A stretch of DNA of 6,313 nt from Acidilobaceae archaeon (GTDB lineage: Archaea > Thermoproteota > Thermoprotei_A > Sulfolobales > Acidilobaceae): the NCBI GenBank assembly GCA_026985385.1, contig JALSQM010000150.1:1-6313 (forward strand), given 5' to 3'. Positions 5,670 to 6,313 of the stretch are shown piece after piece. Positions within the stretch are counted from its first letter, which is position 1. Every line of letters starts with the position of its first letter. Below the pieces are notes generated by a model. That model was not told where the DNA came from. It saw only the letters and a program-made list of their open reading frames with translations, and searched no databases. The position numbers and the translations under genes were made by a program.

Positions 5670-6313
5670 TACGCCTTCACCCCCCCACTCATAGCTTCGA
5701 GGAGGAGCCTCTGGGTGAACACGAAGAAGAGTATGGTTGGGATCAAGTAGACTACGGCTGCAGCCGCCACAATTGGGAAGTAACTCGTCTCCAAGGCGCC
5801 GCCGCTGAGCTGGTAGTGAATGTACGAGGCCAGCGTTGGAGCGTTCTGGGGTAGGAAGACGACCACGTATATGAGCTCCTCCCATCCAGCCATGAAGGCG
5901 AATATTGAGAGCGCGGCGAGGCCGGGCTTGACGAGGGGGAGCATAACCTCCCGGAAAGCCCTCAACCTAGAGGCGCCGTCCACTATCGCGGCCCACTCGA
6001 CCTCCCAGGGTATCCTGTCGAAGAAGCCCTTCATGAGCCAAGTGCTCATCGGGATCTCGAGGCTCGCCCTCGCAACTATAACGTAGAGGAATGCGTAGGC
6101 GAGTAGGAGCATGTCGCTTGCAAGCCTGCTCTCCGCCAGGGCCCTGTATGTGTACACGTAGATCGCGTAGACCCCTATAATCAACGCCACGCCCGGGAAT
6201 GCGTGGAGCAATATTAGGAACCTCATCAGGGACGCTCTCCCCCTGAAGTTCATCCTCGAAAACGCATATGCCGCCGGGGTCGCAGCCGCCACCACTACAG
6301 CGGTTACCCCCAA
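5669..6313 (-). CDS. ABC sugar-type permease, MalG family, C-terminal part (N-terminus outside window)
   Basis: The frame is open to the right edge; the 214 residues seen are most of a protein of about 270-290. The conserved EAA loop that docks on the ATPase is clear at about 106-134: EWAAIVDGAS, then FREVMLPLVKPGL. It is preceded by FFDRIPWEVE, as in MalG-type (CUT1) inner-membrane subunits. Near the left of the fragment AAYAFSRMNFRGR is the usual MalG 'AYAfsR..F.G' block. Hydrophobic stretches near 30-58, 65-85, 130-154 and 180-203 fit membrane helices; one or two more at the N-terminus should lie outside the window. The WEELIYV motif after the EAA loop corresponds to the 'WneF' region of relatives, and the end GGVKA resembles the GxVKG ending of the family. 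Together with the downstream ATPase it forms half of a carbohydrate importer. The sugar cannot be read from these subunits. Confidence 0.9.
   Translation of the reverse strand: MGVTAVVVAAATPAAYAFSRMNFRGRASLMRFLILLHAFPGVALIIGVYAIYVYTYRALAESRLASDMLLLAYAFLYVIVARASLEIPMSTWLMKGFFDRIPWEVEWAAIVDGASRLRAFREVMLPLVKPGLAALSIFAFMAGWEELIYVVVFLPQNAPTLASYIHYQLSGGALETSYFPIVAAAAVVYLIPTILFFVFTQRLLLEAMSGGVKA
5677..5686 (-). promoter_or_regulatory. Ribosome binding site of the ABC ATPase gene
   Basis: On the minus strand a run of seven G's leading into GGTGA lies inside the last codons of the permease gene, with seven bases between GGTGA and the GTG at 5669. It supports that start over the longer open frame and over GTG 5660. 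Confidence 0.5.

Noticed and set aside
5670..5885. 72-codon upstream extension of the ABC ATPase frame
   Set aside because: It lies wholly within the MalG-like permease gene, has no ABC-like content, and the TAGTG join with a GGTGA site gives a good start at 5669.

Overview
The window looks like a piece of a hyperthermophilic archaeal chromosome, most likely from the Thermoproteota (Crenarchaeota). Arg is written mostly as AGG and Ile often as ATA. GTG and TTG starts are common, ribosome binding sites are of the GGTGA type, and genes overlap or abut. A eukaryote/archaeal-type small ribosomal protein (S25e) is present, which excludes bacteria if the call is right. I cannot name the genus from sequence alone. 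I see no tRNA, rRNA, CRISPR array, insertion sequence or integration scar.

Left part (about 1-3898, plus strand): a tightly packed four-gene run. It starts with the 3' end of a DUF169-like protein, followed by a small four-cysteine C_GCAxxG_C_C redox protein. Next comes a class I flavin disulfide oxidoreductase of dihydrolipoamide dehydrogenase type, and last an AMP-forming acyl-CoA synthetase of the FadD type. Neighbouring genes overlap by a few bases or sit at most 24 bases apart, with no room for internal promoters, so they are probably co-transcribed. Two of the four are cysteine/disulfide proteins and one makes acyl thioesters. The set therefore reads as a thiol-redox and acyl-thioester cassette whose substrate is not visible here.

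Middle (3899-4470): a convergent zone. A weak TATA-like stretch precedes a possible small single-pass membrane protein on the plus strand. Its 3' end overlaps, in antisense, the 3' end of an S25e-like gene on the minus strand. The S25e-like gene has a good TATA element and a strong ribosome binding site of its own.

Right part (4473-6313, minus strand): an ABC importer of the sugar (MalG/MalK, CUT1) type. A MalG-like permease, cut by the right edge, is followed by a MalK/UgpC-like ATPase whose GTG start overlaps the permease stop by one base (TAGTG). The other permease and the solute-binding protein would be expected beyond the right edge. The left operon and this importer converge, and nothing in the sequence ties their functions together.
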